Part shown: one piece after another, positions 18,721 to 26,375 of the stretch
Layout of the letters: each line of letters begins with the position of its first letter
How positions within the stretch are numbered: position 1 is the first letter of the stretch
Source: Myxococcales bacterium
Lineage (GTDB): Bacteria; Myxococcota_A; Polyangia; Polyangiales; Ga0077539
Assembly: GCA_016792845.1 (NCBI GenBank)
Contig: JAEUKH010000026.1
Coordinates: 1-33,880, forward strand
Reading direction: 5' to 3'
Length of the DNA stretch: 33,880 nucleotides
Notes under the pieces: generated by a model
Database searches by the model: none
Told to the model about the DNA's origin: nothing
The model's input: the letters and a program-made list of their open reading frames with translations, nothing else
Program-made: the position numbers and the translations under genes

Positions 18721-20711
18721 TGAAATATCAACGACTTATCTACATCACAGGGGCCGCCATGCTGGCCTCGTGCTCGGTGCTCGTGAGCCCCGACACGAGC
18801 CGCCTGAACGGCGGCGCAGACGGCGGCGCGCAGCCCGTCGATGTGCCCGCGCAGACCGACACGGGGCCGCGCCCCGACGACGCGGTGACACCCGTCGACA
18901 CGGGCCCGGCGGGCGACGACGTTCCGCGGGTTGACGCGCCGACCGGCGACACGCCGACGGGTGACACGCCGATCGCGAGCGACGTGCCGACCGGCGACGA
19001 CGTGCCCGTGCTCGTCGACACGATGCCGCCGAGCGACGTGCCGACTTCGCGCTGTGAGGGCGTCTGTGACGACGGCATTGCGTGCACCGCCGACCGCTGC
19101 GACGAGAGCACCGGCCGCTGCGTCTTCACCGCCGACAACGCCGCCTGCCCCGCGATGAACGTCTGCGACGTCGCGATGCGCGGCTGCGTGCGCATCGACT
19201 GCACCAACGACACCCAATGCAGCGACGGCGACCTCTGCAACGGCGCCGAGCGCTGCGTGTCGAACCGCTGCGTCGCGGGCACCGCGGTGACCTGCAACGA
19301 CAACATCGAGTGCACCGCCGACCGCTGCGACCCGAGCACCGGGCGTTGCGTCTCGACCCCCGACAACAGCGTCTGCGACAACGGCAGCTTCTGTGACGGC
19401 GCCGAGGTCTGCGACGCCGCCCGCGGTTGCCGCTCGGGCCCCGCGCCCAACTGCAACGACAACGTGCCCTGCACCGTCGACCGCTGCGACGAGACGATGC
19501 GCCGGTGCACGAACACGCCCAACCCCTCGGCCTGCCCGGCGCGGGGGCCCTGCGTCGCGGCGGCGTGTCACCCCACCATGGGCTGCACCTACACCGCCAT
19601 CGCGAACTACTGCGACTCGTTCTGCGTGACCAACGCCACCTGCGACGTCGGCACGGGGCAATGCCGCGGGGGCGGCACGCCGCGGAGCTGCAGCGACAAC
19701 AGCGTGTGCACCCTCGACAGCTGCGACCCCGCGCGCATGATGTGCATCAACGCGCCCATCGACCGCGACGGCGACACCTTCGCCGCGGCGCGGGTCGACG
19801 GCACGACCTGCGCGGGCGGCACCGATTGCAACGACAACGACCCGCGGGTGAACCCCAACGCCGTCGAGGTCTGCAACATGGTCGACGACAACTGCAACGG
19901 CATGATCGACGAGGGCAACGTCTGCGGCGCCCGAGGCGACACCTGCGCGGGCGCCATCGCCGTCGATTTCGCGGGCGGCAACGCCGCGTCGGTCAGCGTC
20001 TCGATGCAGGGCGTGGTCGACAATGAGCAGGGCAGCCGCTGCGGCAACGGGGCCGAGGTCTACTTTCGGGTCACCGCGCCGGGCAACGAAGAGCTCATCC
20101 TCGAAGCCACCGCGACGACGCAGAACGCCAACCCCGTGCTCTCGCTCCGCGCGGGCTGCGGCACCCCCGAGCTCGCGTGCAACGACGACATCAGCCGCTC
20201 GGGCAACGCCGCGCGCATCTTTCTGCGCCCCGCCTCGACCGCGACCACCGCGCGCACCGTGATCGTGGCGCTCGAGAACCGCGGCGGCGGCGGCGACGCG
20301 GCCGGGTTCAACTTCCGCGTGACCCGTCGCGCGGGCACCCCGCCGTCGAACTGCACCCGGCAACAGCTGCTCGACATCAGCGCAGGCGGCACGGTGTACG
20401 GGCCCATCGCGACGGGCTTCGGCGGCATCCACACGACGGGCTGCGGCTCGACGGCGCCGCGCCCCGAAGACGTGCTCCGGATGAACATCCCGAACAACAA
20501 CTACGACATTCGGGTGGGGCTCACCTCGGCGGGTCAGGTGCTCGCGGTGCGGCAGGGTCAGTGCGGCGGCCAAGGCACCCGCGAGCTCGCGTGCATCCGC
20601 AGCAGCGCGACGGCCAACGTGCGGCTCGGCCAGGGGCCCGCGTGGGTCATGGTCGACGGCTACGACGACAGCAACACCGGCTTCTACAACTTCTTCGTGC
20701 AGACGCCCTGA
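18720..20711 (+). CDS. Cys-rich lipoprotein with one MopE-type motif and two PPC-like beta domains
   Basis: Predicted lipoprotein of 663 residues, lipobox LASC (Cys18). The ATG at 18720 overlaps the TAA of the upstream TPR/PEGA gene. An Asp/Thr/Pro linker (20-110) precedes a Cys-rich region (112-342) of repeated CNDNxxCTxDRCDxxTGRC units, as seen in many myxobacterial surface proteins. Residues 347-401 form a full MopE-type unit: DRDGDTF, TDCNDNDPRVNP, EVCNMVDDNCNGMIDEG. The rest splits into two beta domains (about 405-535 and 540-663) resembling pre-peptidase C-terminal (PPC) folds, for example VYFRVTAPGNEELILEA and AWVMVDGYDD. No enzyme domain is visible. A surface binding or scaffold role is inferred. 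Confidence 0.87.
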   Translation: MKYQRLIYITGAAMLASCSVLVSPDTSRLNGGADGGAQPVDVPAQTDTGPRPDDAVTPVDTGPAGDDVPRVDAPTGDTPTGDTPIASDVPTGDDVPVLVDTMPPSDVPTSRCEGVCDDGIACTADRCDESTGRCVFTADNAACPAMNVCDVAMRGCVRIDCTNDTQCSDGDLCNGAERCVSNRCVAGTAVTCNDNIECTADRCDPSTGRCVSTPDNSVCDNGSFCDGAEVCDAARGCRSGPAPNCNDNVPCTVDRCDETMRRCTNTPNPSACPARGPCVAAACHPTMGCTYTAIANYCDSFCVTNATCDVGTGQCRGGGTPRSCSDNSVCTLDSCDPARMMCINAPIDRDGDTFAAARVDGTTCAGGTDCNDNDPRVNPNAVEVCNMVDDNCNGMIDEGNVCGARGDTCAGAIAVDFAGGNAASVSVSMQGVVDNEQGSRCGNGAEVYFRVTAPGNEELILEATATTQNANPVLSLRAGCGTPELACNDDISRSGNAARIFLRPASTATTARTVIVALENRGGGGDAAGFNFRVTRRAGTPPSNCTRQQLLDISAGGTVYGPIATGFGGIHTTGCGSTAPRPEDVLRMNIPNNNYDIRVGLTSAGQVLAVRQGQCGGQGTRELACIRSSATANVRLGQGPAWVMVDGYDDSNTGFYNFFVQTP

Positions 20712-20718
20712 GCGCTCA
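20709..20718. repeat. Palindrome TGAGCGCTCA made of two convergent stop codons
   Basis: The plus-strand TGA of the Cys-rich lipoprotein gene (20709-20711) and the minus-strand TGA of the hybrid kinase gene (20716-20718) form the two ends of a perfect 10-bp palindrome. It is too short to be a terminator on its own. Confidence 0.6.
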
Positions 20719-22239
20719 GCCGCTCGCCTCGGGCAGGCACGCCGTCACGCGCGTGCCCTTCTGCTCGGCAGACTCCAGTTCGACCCGCCCGCCGTGCCGC
20801 TCGATGATCTGACGCACGATGCTCAGCCCGAGCCCAGTGCCCGCTTCTTTCGTCGTAAAGAACGGCTCGAAGACCTTTTCGAGGGTGCCCCGGGCGATGC
20901 CGCGGCCGGTGTCGATGAAGCTCACACAGCCGAAGCCCTCGCGGGTCGCGTCGCGGTGGCACGTCACGGTGATCGCGCCGCCTGAGGGGGTGGCCTCCAT
21001 CGCGTTGAGGAAGAGGTTGTGAAACACCTGCCGAAGGCGCTCGGGGTCGCCCACCACCCGCAGCGGCGCGATGCGGCGCGCCACGGTGATGCCGCGGGCG
21101 ATCGCGTTGGGCTCGTGGAAGTCGAGCACGCTCTCAAGAAGGGTCGCCACCACCACCGCCTCGCGCGCCATAGGCCGCGGCCGCGCGAGCTCGAGGAAGT
21201 CGCTCAAGAGACGTTCGAGACGGCGCAGCTCGGCCTCGACGATGGTGATGCGACCCTGCAAGGGCGCGCCCTCGGCCGCGTCGAGGCGACCGACCCCGCG
21301 CGCGAGGAGGTGAAGCTGAAGCAGCGCGGCGTTGAGCGGGTTGCGGATCTCGTGCGCGAGCCCCGCCGCGAGGGTGCCCATGTGCGCGAGGGCCTCGGCC
21401 TCGGCGGCGCGACGCTCGAGGGCGCGGCGCTCGGTGACGTCGCCGCCGACGACGTAGAGGCTCAGGGGCGCCTCTTCGTCGTCTTCGAAGCCGGGGGCCG
21501 GAGGCTGGGCGCTGGTGGCGACGACGTTCCACACGACGGTGCGGCTCTTGCCGTCGCGGGTGACGAGGGGCGCCTCGAACTCTTGCGGCTCGCCCTCTGC
21601 GGCGGCCCTTTCGAGGCGTGTTCGCAGCGCGGCGTGGTGCTCGGGCGCGAACAGCAGTTCGACAAAGGCTCGCCCCAAGGCCTCGGCCGGCGCGTACCCC
21701 GAGAGCGCCGCGGCGTGCCGGTTGAAGAGCCGAACCACGCCCGCGGCGTCGAGCCCGAGCATCACCACCTGGGTCGACTCGACCACCTCACGGTACCGGC
21801 GCTCCGAACGGGTGAGCCGCAAGCGCAGCGCGGCCCGCTCGCGACGCAGCGCCCGCTGCCGAAGCGCCGACTGCACGATGGTGACCAGCTCGTCGACCTT
21901 GAAGGGCTTGACGACGTAGTGGAAGGCGCCGCCGCGCACCGCCGCGACGGCCGAATCGACCGTGGCGTGTCCGGTGATCAGCACCACCTCGCCGTCGGGC
22001 GAGGCCTCGCGGAGCTTGGGCAAGAGGTCGGTGCCCCGCGCGTCGGGGAGGTTCACGTCGACGAGGGCGAGGTCGAAGCCCGAGGCCCGCGCGAGGCCGA
22101 GCCCCGCTTCGGCGTTTGGGGTAAAGAGCACCCGAAACCCTTGGGGCTCGAAGATGTCTTGGAGGTTCTCGGCGAGGGCCCTGTGGTCGTCGACGATCAA
22201 CAGGGTCGGGCGCGGGTCGGTCGGTGCGAGGGGCGTCAC
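20716..22239 (-). CDS. Receiver-PAS-histidine kinase hybrid
   Basis: Soluble hybrid kinase of 507 residues. The receiver domain has VDDH (16-19), phospho-acceptor Asp61 (LVDVNLPDARG), LITGHATVDSA and Lys111 (VKPF), an NtrC-like type. A helical linker and PAS/PAC domain (about 148-270) precede HisKA with AHEIRNP (His296) and a HATPase domain with NLFLNAMEA, DTGRGI and GTGLGLSIV. The GTG at 22239 is chosen because it sits 8 nt after the stop of the upstream kinase and just ahead of the receiver; an in-frame start at 22299 would overlap that gene by 52 bp. It probably forms an operon and possibly a phosphorelay with that kinase. The stop is 4 bp from the convergent lipoprotein stop. Confidence 0.9.
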   Translation of the reverse strand: MTPLAPTDPRPTLLIVDDHRALAENLQDIFEPQGFRVLFTPNAEAGLGLARASGFDLALVDVNLPDARGTDLLPKLREASPDGEVVLITGHATVDSAVAAVRGGAFHYVVKPFKVDELVTIVQSALRQRALRRERAALRLRLTRSERRYREVVESTQVVMLGLDAAGVVRLFNRHAAALSGYAPAEALGRAFVELLFAPEHHAALRTRLERAAAEGEPQEFEAPLVTRDGKSRTVVWNVVATSAQPPAPGFEDDEEAPLSLYVVGGDVTERRALERRAAEAEALAHMGTLAAGLAHEIRNPLNAALLQLHLLARGVGRLDAAEGAPLQGRITIVEAELRRLERLLSDFLELARPRPMAREAVVVATLLESVLDFHEPNAIARGITVARRIAPLRVVGDPERLRQVFHNLFLNAMEATPSGGAITVTCHRDATREGFGCVSFIDTGRGIARGTLEKVFEPFFTTKEAGTGLGLSIVRQIIERHGGRVELESAEQKGTRVTACLPEASG

Positions 22240-22247
22240 AGCAGCGC

Positions 22248-23009
22248 TCAGGGGTGCGCCTCGGGCGCGGGTTCGAGAGGCAGGCGGAGGGTGAAGCACG
22301 CGCCGCCCTCGGGGTGATTGGTCGCGTCGAGGGTGCCCTGATGGGCCGCCACGATGTCGCGGGCCAGCGCGAGGCCGAGCCCGGTGCCGCCAGGGCGGGT
22401 CGTGACGAGGGGTTCGAACAAGCGCGGCAAGAGCGCGGGCGCGATGCCGGGGCCCGTGTCGCGCACCGTCACCCGCGCCATGTCGCCGTCGCGCCAGAGC
22501 CCCACGGTGAGCCGCGGCGCCGCGAGCCCGGCCATCGCTTCGAGCGCGTTCGAGACCAGGTTGATCAGCACCTGACGCAGCCGACGCGGGTCACCCACCA
22601 CGCGCAGCGGCCCGCCTTCGCCCTCGCGGAGCACCGCCACCTCGGGGCGACGCGGCACCCACGCGATGGCCTCGTCGCACACCGCGTCGAGCACGACCTC
22701 GCGCCGCACCAGCGGGCGCTCGCGGGCCGCGTCGAGGAGCTCGCCCACGATCGCCGAAGCCACCCCGACCTGCTCGGTGATGCGCGCGACGTGACGCAGG
22801 ATGCGCGGGTCGTCGGTGGCGTTCTTGACGATCCACACCGAGGTCTCGATCACCGCGAGGGGATTACGCAGCTCGTGGGCCACCCCCGCGGCCAGACGCC
22901 CCACATGCGAGAGGCGCTCGGCGGCCACGAGCCGCGCCCGCAGGGCCTCCCACGCGTCGGCAGAGAGCTGCCCCCGCAGCGATTCGAGAAGCTGGTCTTC
23001 AGGCTCCAT
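22248..23009 (-). CDS. Minimal soluble histidine kinase (no sensor domain)
   Basis: Kinase of 253 residues with only a short helical N-terminus, no PAS domain and no membrane helix. HisKA has AHELRNP (His45); the HATPase domain has NLVSNALEAM, DTGPGIAP and GTGLGLALAR, ending in CFTLRLPL. The ATG at 23009 is chosen because AAGGA lies 5 nt upstream, one of the few clear Shine-Dalgarno sites here. The gene ends 8 nt before the receiver-PAS-kinase gene, so the two are almost certainly co-transcribed; it may phosphorylate that receiver. Input must come through a partner or the short N-terminus. Confidence 0.9.
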   Translation of the reverse strand: MEPEDQLLESLRGQLSADAWEALRARLVAAERLSHVGRLAAGVAHELRNPLAVIETSVWIVKNATDDPRILRHVARITEQVGVASAIVGELLDAARERPLVRREVVLDAVCDEAIAWVPRRPEVAVLREGEGGPLRVVGDPRRLRQVLINLVSNALEAMAGLAAPRLTVGLWRDGDMARVTVRDTGPGIAPALLPRLFEPLVTTRPGGTGLGLALARDIVAAHQGTLDATNHPEGGACFTLRLPLEPAPEAHP

Positions 23010-23050
23010 GGTGATCCTTCGGGGGCGATGGGCCCGCTTGAGCGCCCCAT

Positions 23051-23058
23051 GGTATACA
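23051..23058. promoter_or_regulatory. Overlapping divergent -10 candidates around GTATAC
   Basis: The palindrome GTATAC (23052-23057) provides TATACA on the plus strand (23053-23058, 28 nt before the gluQ ATG at 23087) and TATACC on the minus strand (complement of 23051-23056, 41 nt before the kinase ATG at 23009). The two divergent genes could share one melting site as a bidirectional promoter. No convincing -35 is seen. Confidence 0.4.
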
Positions 23059-23086
23059 CGCTGCCGCGCCCCGCTTGAGCCTGACG

Positions 23087-24124
23087 ATGCATCGCACCTT
23101 GCAACCTCCACGGGGTCGCTTCGCCCCGACCCCTTCGGGCGCGCTCCACCTCGGCAGTCTGCGCACCGCCCTCGCGAGCGCCCTCTCGGTGTGGTCTGTC
23201 GGCGGCCGCTGGCTCGTGCGCGTCGAAGACCTCGACCGCGCGCGCACGCCCGAGGGTGCCACCGAGACGCTGCTCGACGACCTCGCTTGGGCGGGCCTCA
23301 CCGCAGACGAAGGCCCACGCGAGGGCGGGCCCTCCGCGCCGTACCTCCAGAGCGCCCGCGGCGAGCGATACCGCGCGGCCCTCGACGCCCTCGTCGCCGA
23401 CGGCTTCGCCTACCCCTGCGCGTGCTCGCGCCGCGACCTTGAGAGCGCCCCGGTGGCCCCCCACACCCGCGAGACGCTCTACCCCGGCACCTGCCGCGCG
23501 CTCCCGCCGCGCGAGGTCGAGGCCCGCGCCCACGCCCTCGGCCGCGGCGTCGCCTACCGATTTCAGAGCGCGCGCTTCGCCGAGGCGATCACCTGGCACG
23601 ACGCGGTGATGGGCCCCCAGCGCGAAGACCTCATCACCGAGACGGGCGATTTCGTGCTGTGGCGCGCCGACGGCGTCGCGGCGTACCAGCTCGCCGTGGT
23701 GGTCGACGACCTCGCGATGGGCGTCACCGAGGTGCTGCGCGGCGACGACCTCTTGCCGAGCACCGCGCGACAGATCGCGCTCTACCGCGCCTTGGGCGCA
23801 GCCCTTCCGCGCTTCGGGCACCTGCCCTTGGTGGTGACCCCCGACGGGGCACGCTTCGCCAAGCGCCTCGGGAGCCTCGCGATCAAGACCCTGCGCGAGG
23901 CCGGGGTGGGCCCTGAGGCGCTGCTCGTTCGGCTCGCGCTGAGCTTAGGGGTCACGCCCCGCGGCGCCGACCTGCGGGCCTGGGCTCCGAGCTTCGCGCT
24001 CGCCAAGGTGCCGCGCGCGCCGTGGGTGATCGACCCTCGCGATTACGCATCGCCCCGCGGCGCCGGAGGCTCGATCGAGGGGTCATCGTCGGCCGAGAGG
24101 AGCGTCGGCGGCACCTTGCGCTGA
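23087..24124 (+). CDS. gluQ: Glutamyl-Q tRNA(Asp) synthetase
   Basis: Truncated GluRS-like class I enzyme that attaches glutamate to the queuosine at position 34 of tRNA(Asp). The 345 residues show RFAPTPSGALHLGSLR (HIGH-type motif, 21-24), VEDLDRAR, a zinc site of the GluQRS pattern CAC(111-113)...YPGTC (Tyr132, Cys136), DFVLWRADG, RGDDLLPST and a weak KMSKS-like RFAKRLGS (256-263). There is no C-terminal anticodon-binding domain, which separates it from GltX. It is longer than the usual ~300 residues owing to a C-terminal tail (from about 320) rich in Ser/Gly that overlaps the ndh 3' end by 82 bp. The ATG at 23087 is chosen over an in-frame TTG at 23075. Confidence 0.92.
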   Translation: MHRTLQPPRGRFAPTPSGALHLGSLRTALASALSVWSVGGRWLVRVEDLDRARTPEGATETLLDDLAWAGLTADEGPREGGPSAPYLQSARGERYRAALDALVADGFAYPCACSRRDLESAPVAPHTRETLYPGTCRALPPREVEARAHALGRGVAYRFQSARFAEAITWHDAVMGPQREDLITETGDFVLWRADGVAAYQLAVVVDDLAMGVTEVLRGDDLLPSTARQIALYRALGAALPRFGHLPLVVTPDGARFAKRLGSLAIKTLREAGVGPEALLVRLALSLGVTPRGADLRAWAPSFALAKVPRAPWVIDPRDYASPRGAGGSIEGSSSAERSVGGTLR

Positions 24125-25347
24125 ATGAGCCGCACGCCGCGCTGGTAGGTGAAGTACGACCACGACCACGAGAGCATCACGAAGAGTCGGTTTCGGAAGC
24201 CGATCAAGAACAAGACGTGGATGAAGGCCCACACCGCCCAGGCCCAGAAGCCCGCGAGCTTGACCCGGCCGAGGTCGGCCACGGCGGCGTTGCGGCCGAT
24301 GGTGGCGAGGCTCCCGCGGTCTTCGTACACGAAGGGTTCGCTGCCCTCTTGGGCGATGGCGCGCATGATCATACGCGCCGCATGTTCGCCGCCCTGAATG
24401 GCCCCTTGGGCCACGCCCGGCACGGGCTTACCGTCTTGCATCACCACCGCGAGGTCGCCCACCACAAACACCTCGCCATGCCCCGGAACCGACAGATCAG
24501 GCGCCACCAGCACGCGCCCCGCCCGGTCGAGCCCCACCCCCAGCGTCCGCGCAATCGGAGAGCCCGCGACCCCCGCCGCCCAGACCACCGTACGGGCCGC
24601 GATGCGCTCGCCCCCGACGGTGACCCCCTGCTCGTCGATGTCGGTCACCCGACGGCCCTTGAGCACCTCGACCCCGAGCTTCACCAGGTGCGCCTCGGCC
24701 TTCTCCGAGAGCGCAGGCTCGTACGACGGGAGCACCCGATCGAGCCCCTCGACCAAGAGCACCCGCGCGCTGCGAGGGTCAATGTGACGAAAGTCTTGGC
24801 CCATGGCCTTCTTCGAGATCTCAGCCAGCGCCCCGGCCATCTCGACCCCCGTCGGCCCCGCGCCGATCACCACGAAGGTCAGCGCCGCGCGTCGGCCCTC
24901 TTCGCTGTCTTCGCGCTCCGCCGCCTCGAAGGCCAAGAGGAAGCGCTGCCGGATCTCGACCGCATCTTCGATGGTCTTGAGCCCCGGCGCCCGCGAGGCC
25001 CAAGCGTCGTTGCCGAAGTACGAGTGCGTCGCCCCGGTGGCCACCACCAGGAAGTCGTAGTCGATGTGACCGTCGACCAGCGTGACCCGCCGGTTGGCCA
25101 CGTCGACCCGGGTCGCCTCGGCCATCAACACCTCGGCGTTGCGCTGCGCCCGCAGCACATACCGAATCGGGATCGCGATCTCGCTCGGGTTGAGCGAGGC
25201 CGTCGCGACCTGGTACAGAAGCGGTTGAAACAAATGGTGATTCTGTCGATCAATGACCGTCACCTTGACCGGCGCGTGGGCCAGCGCCTTGGCGCAATAG
25301 AGCCCACCGAATCCTCCCCCGAGGATCACCACATGCGGAGTAGCCAT
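24043..25347 (-). CDS. ndh: Type II NADH dehydrogenase (NDH-2)
   Basis: Non-proton-pumping NADH:quinone oxidoreductase, a peripheral inner-membrane flavoprotein of 434 residues. The FAD site VVILGGGFGGLYCAK (GxGxxG at 10-15), the NADH site VVIGAGPTGVEMAG (162-167), ATGATHSYFGND, VWAAGVAGSP and VVGDLAVV are present, and AQGAIQGGEHAA matches the family quinone-site motif AxQ. The C-terminal Trp-rich hydrophobic stretch (FWAWAVWAFIHVLFLIGF and following helix) is the usual membrane anchor. The ATG at 25347 starts right before the first Rossmann strand. A TACGGT -10 candidate lies 27 nt upstream. The last ~27 codons are antisense to the gluQ end. Confidence 0.95.
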   Translation of the reverse strand: MATPHVVILGGGFGGLYCAKALAHAPVKVTVIDRQNHHLFQPLLYQVATASLNPSEIAIPIRYVLRAQRNAEVLMAEATRVDVANRRVTLVDGHIDYDFLVVATGATHSYFGNDAWASRAPGLKTIEDAVEIRQRFLLAFEAAEREDSEEGRRAALTFVVIGAGPTGVEMAGALAEISKKAMGQDFRHIDPRSARVLLVEGLDRVLPSYEPALSEKAEAHLVKLGVEVLKGRRVTDIDEQGVTVGGERIAARTVVWAAGVAGSPIARTLGVGLDRAGRVLVAPDLSVPGHGEVFVVGDLAVVMQDGKPVPGVAQGAIQGGEHAARMIMRAIAQEGSEPFVYEDRGSLATIGRNAAVADLGRVKLAGFWAWAVWAFIHVLFLIGFRNRLFVMLSWSWSYFTYQRGVRLIQRKVPPTLLSADDDPSIEPPAPRGDA

Positions 25348-25374
25348 TCGCAACAGCGCTCGCTTTCGGGCTGA

Positions 25375-25380
25375 ACCGTA
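25375..25380 (-). promoter_or_regulatory. Candidate -10 element TACGGT for ndh
   Basis: TAnnnT hexamer on the minus strand, 27 nt upstream of the ndh ATG at 25347, inside the divergent 117-bp region shared with the gene starting at 25465. Confidence 0.3.
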
Positions 25381-25431
25381 GCGGCGCGAGGGGCCCCGCG
25401 ACAAGGGCCTCGCATCACGGGCCAAGGCGCG

Positions 25432-25437
25432 TAGACT
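25432..25437 (+). promoter_or_regulatory. Candidate -10 element TAGACT
   Basis: TAnnnT hexamer 27 nt upstream of the ATG at 25465. This leader would hold the AAGGGT sequence seen about 9 nt before the start, a possible ribosome binding site. Confidence 0.35.
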
Positions 25438-25464
25438 CGGGCGCCCCGCCCAAGGGTCAAAACG

Positions 25465-26292
25465 ATGCCGAAGAAGGTCAAGCTCGCTCCTGCGTTCGAA
25501 GAGGCTCTGAAGTTTTGCCGCCCGTACGTGGTGGCGCCCAAAGACCATCTTCGCTTTCTCGATCTCAAGCCGCTCGGCGTCGAGGTGACGGGCAACCTCC
25601 AGATCGACCCCACGCGCCTCGACAGCCAGCGCTTCCTCACCTGGATCGAGCGCCTCGACGCCCAGACCTTCGGCCCCCAGGCGATGGCCATGCCGCGCTG
25701 GGTCTTTTACGACTGCGCCGAGTGGCCGAGCGCCCTCTTCGGCCTCGCCGCGCGCCCCGAAGACCTCTCGCTCTCGCTGCGTGAGCGCTTCGAAGTGGCG
25801 CCCCGCGACAAGGTCTGGGTGCCCCTGTCGCTGCATGTGGCCATCCCGACGGTGAAGCCCGGCGAGTTCTTCGAGCACAACGTCGGCTCGCTCGGCAGCG
25901 AGGCGGGGCTCAAGGGTCTCGGCACCTTCACCAAGGCCCTCGGGGTCAGGCTCCTCAAGGCCCAGTCGCTGGTCGGGGCCGCGCAGTGGGGCTCGCGCGC
26001 CCTCGGGATGCACCAACGCTTCGGGCCCCTTGAGCTCCTCACGGTGTTCACCCCCGCGCACTCGTATCCGCGCTCGCTCACCTACCGCCACGACTGCTCG
26101 CTTGAGACCCTGTCTCGGGTGGTCTCGGGCGAGGCCGCACCCACCCTCGACGCCACCCACCGGGTCAAGACCGACGACGCCTCGCTCATCGCGCTCCAGC
26201 GCAAGCTCGAACGCGGCAAGACCGCCGTCCTGGCGGGGCCGCTGTTTGAGAAAGCTCAGGGGCTCTACGCGCCCATCCGGGTGCAGGGCTAA
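25465..26292 (+). CDS. Cytoplasmic protein of unknown function, 275 residues
   Basis: Not recognised. The product has no signal peptide and no membrane helix. It reads as a mixed alpha/beta globular protein with several aromatic and Pro-rich stretches (FCRPYVVAPKDHLRF, AMPRWVFYDCAEWPSALFGL, VPLSLHVAIPTVKPGEFFEH, TVFTPAHSYPRSLTYRHDC). His, Asp and Cys residues are scattered without a known metal or nucleotide signature. Codon use matches its neighbours, so it is a resident gene. The ATG at 25465 has AAGGGT about 9 nt upstream. It is divergent from ndh and precedes the Ser/Thr kinase by 83 bp in the same direction, so may be a single-gene unit. Confidence 0.82.
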   Translation: MPKKVKLAPAFEEALKFCRPYVVAPKDHLRFLDLKPLGVEVTGNLQIDPTRLDSQRFLTWIERLDAQTFGPQAMAMPRWVFYDCAEWPSALFGLAARPEDLSLSLRERFEVAPRDKVWVPLSLHVAIPTVKPGEFFEHNVGSLGSEAGLKGLGTFTKALGVRLLKAQSLVGAAQWGSRALGMHQRFGPLELLTVFTPAHSYPRSLTYRHDCSLETLSRVVSGEAAPTLDATHRVKTDDASLIALQRKLERGKTAVLAGPLFEKAQGLYAPIRVQG

Positions 26293-26354
26293 AGGGCCGC
26301 GCGGGGCCGGTAGATTGTGATGACGTTCTCTTCCGGTGCGCGGCGCGGGCGTGC

Positions 26355-26360
26355 TACGGT
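26355..26360 (+). promoter_or_regulatory. Candidate -10 element TACGGT
   Basis: TAnnnT hexamer 15 nt before the ATG at 26376 of the Ser/Thr kinase gene. If the ATG at 26412 were the true start, the leader would be about 44 nt and hold a GAGAGAG purine run. Confidence 0.35.
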
Positions 26361-26375
26361 CGGGCGAGAGAGCGG

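Noticed and set aside
18717..20573. 618-codon minus-strand open frame opposite the Cys-rich lipoprotein gene
   Set aside because: Low-complexity Ala/Val/Arg/His composition without domains; the sense strand has clear lipobox, Cys-rich repeats and a MopE-type motif.
21019..22317. 432-codon plus-strand open frame across the hybrid kinase
   Set aside because: The minus strand encodes an intact REC-PAS-kinase; the plus frame has no domain.
24022..25374. 450-codon plus-strand open frame across ndh
   Set aside because: Antisense to a complete NDH-2 gene with all family motifs; the product is Arg/His/Pro-rich noise.
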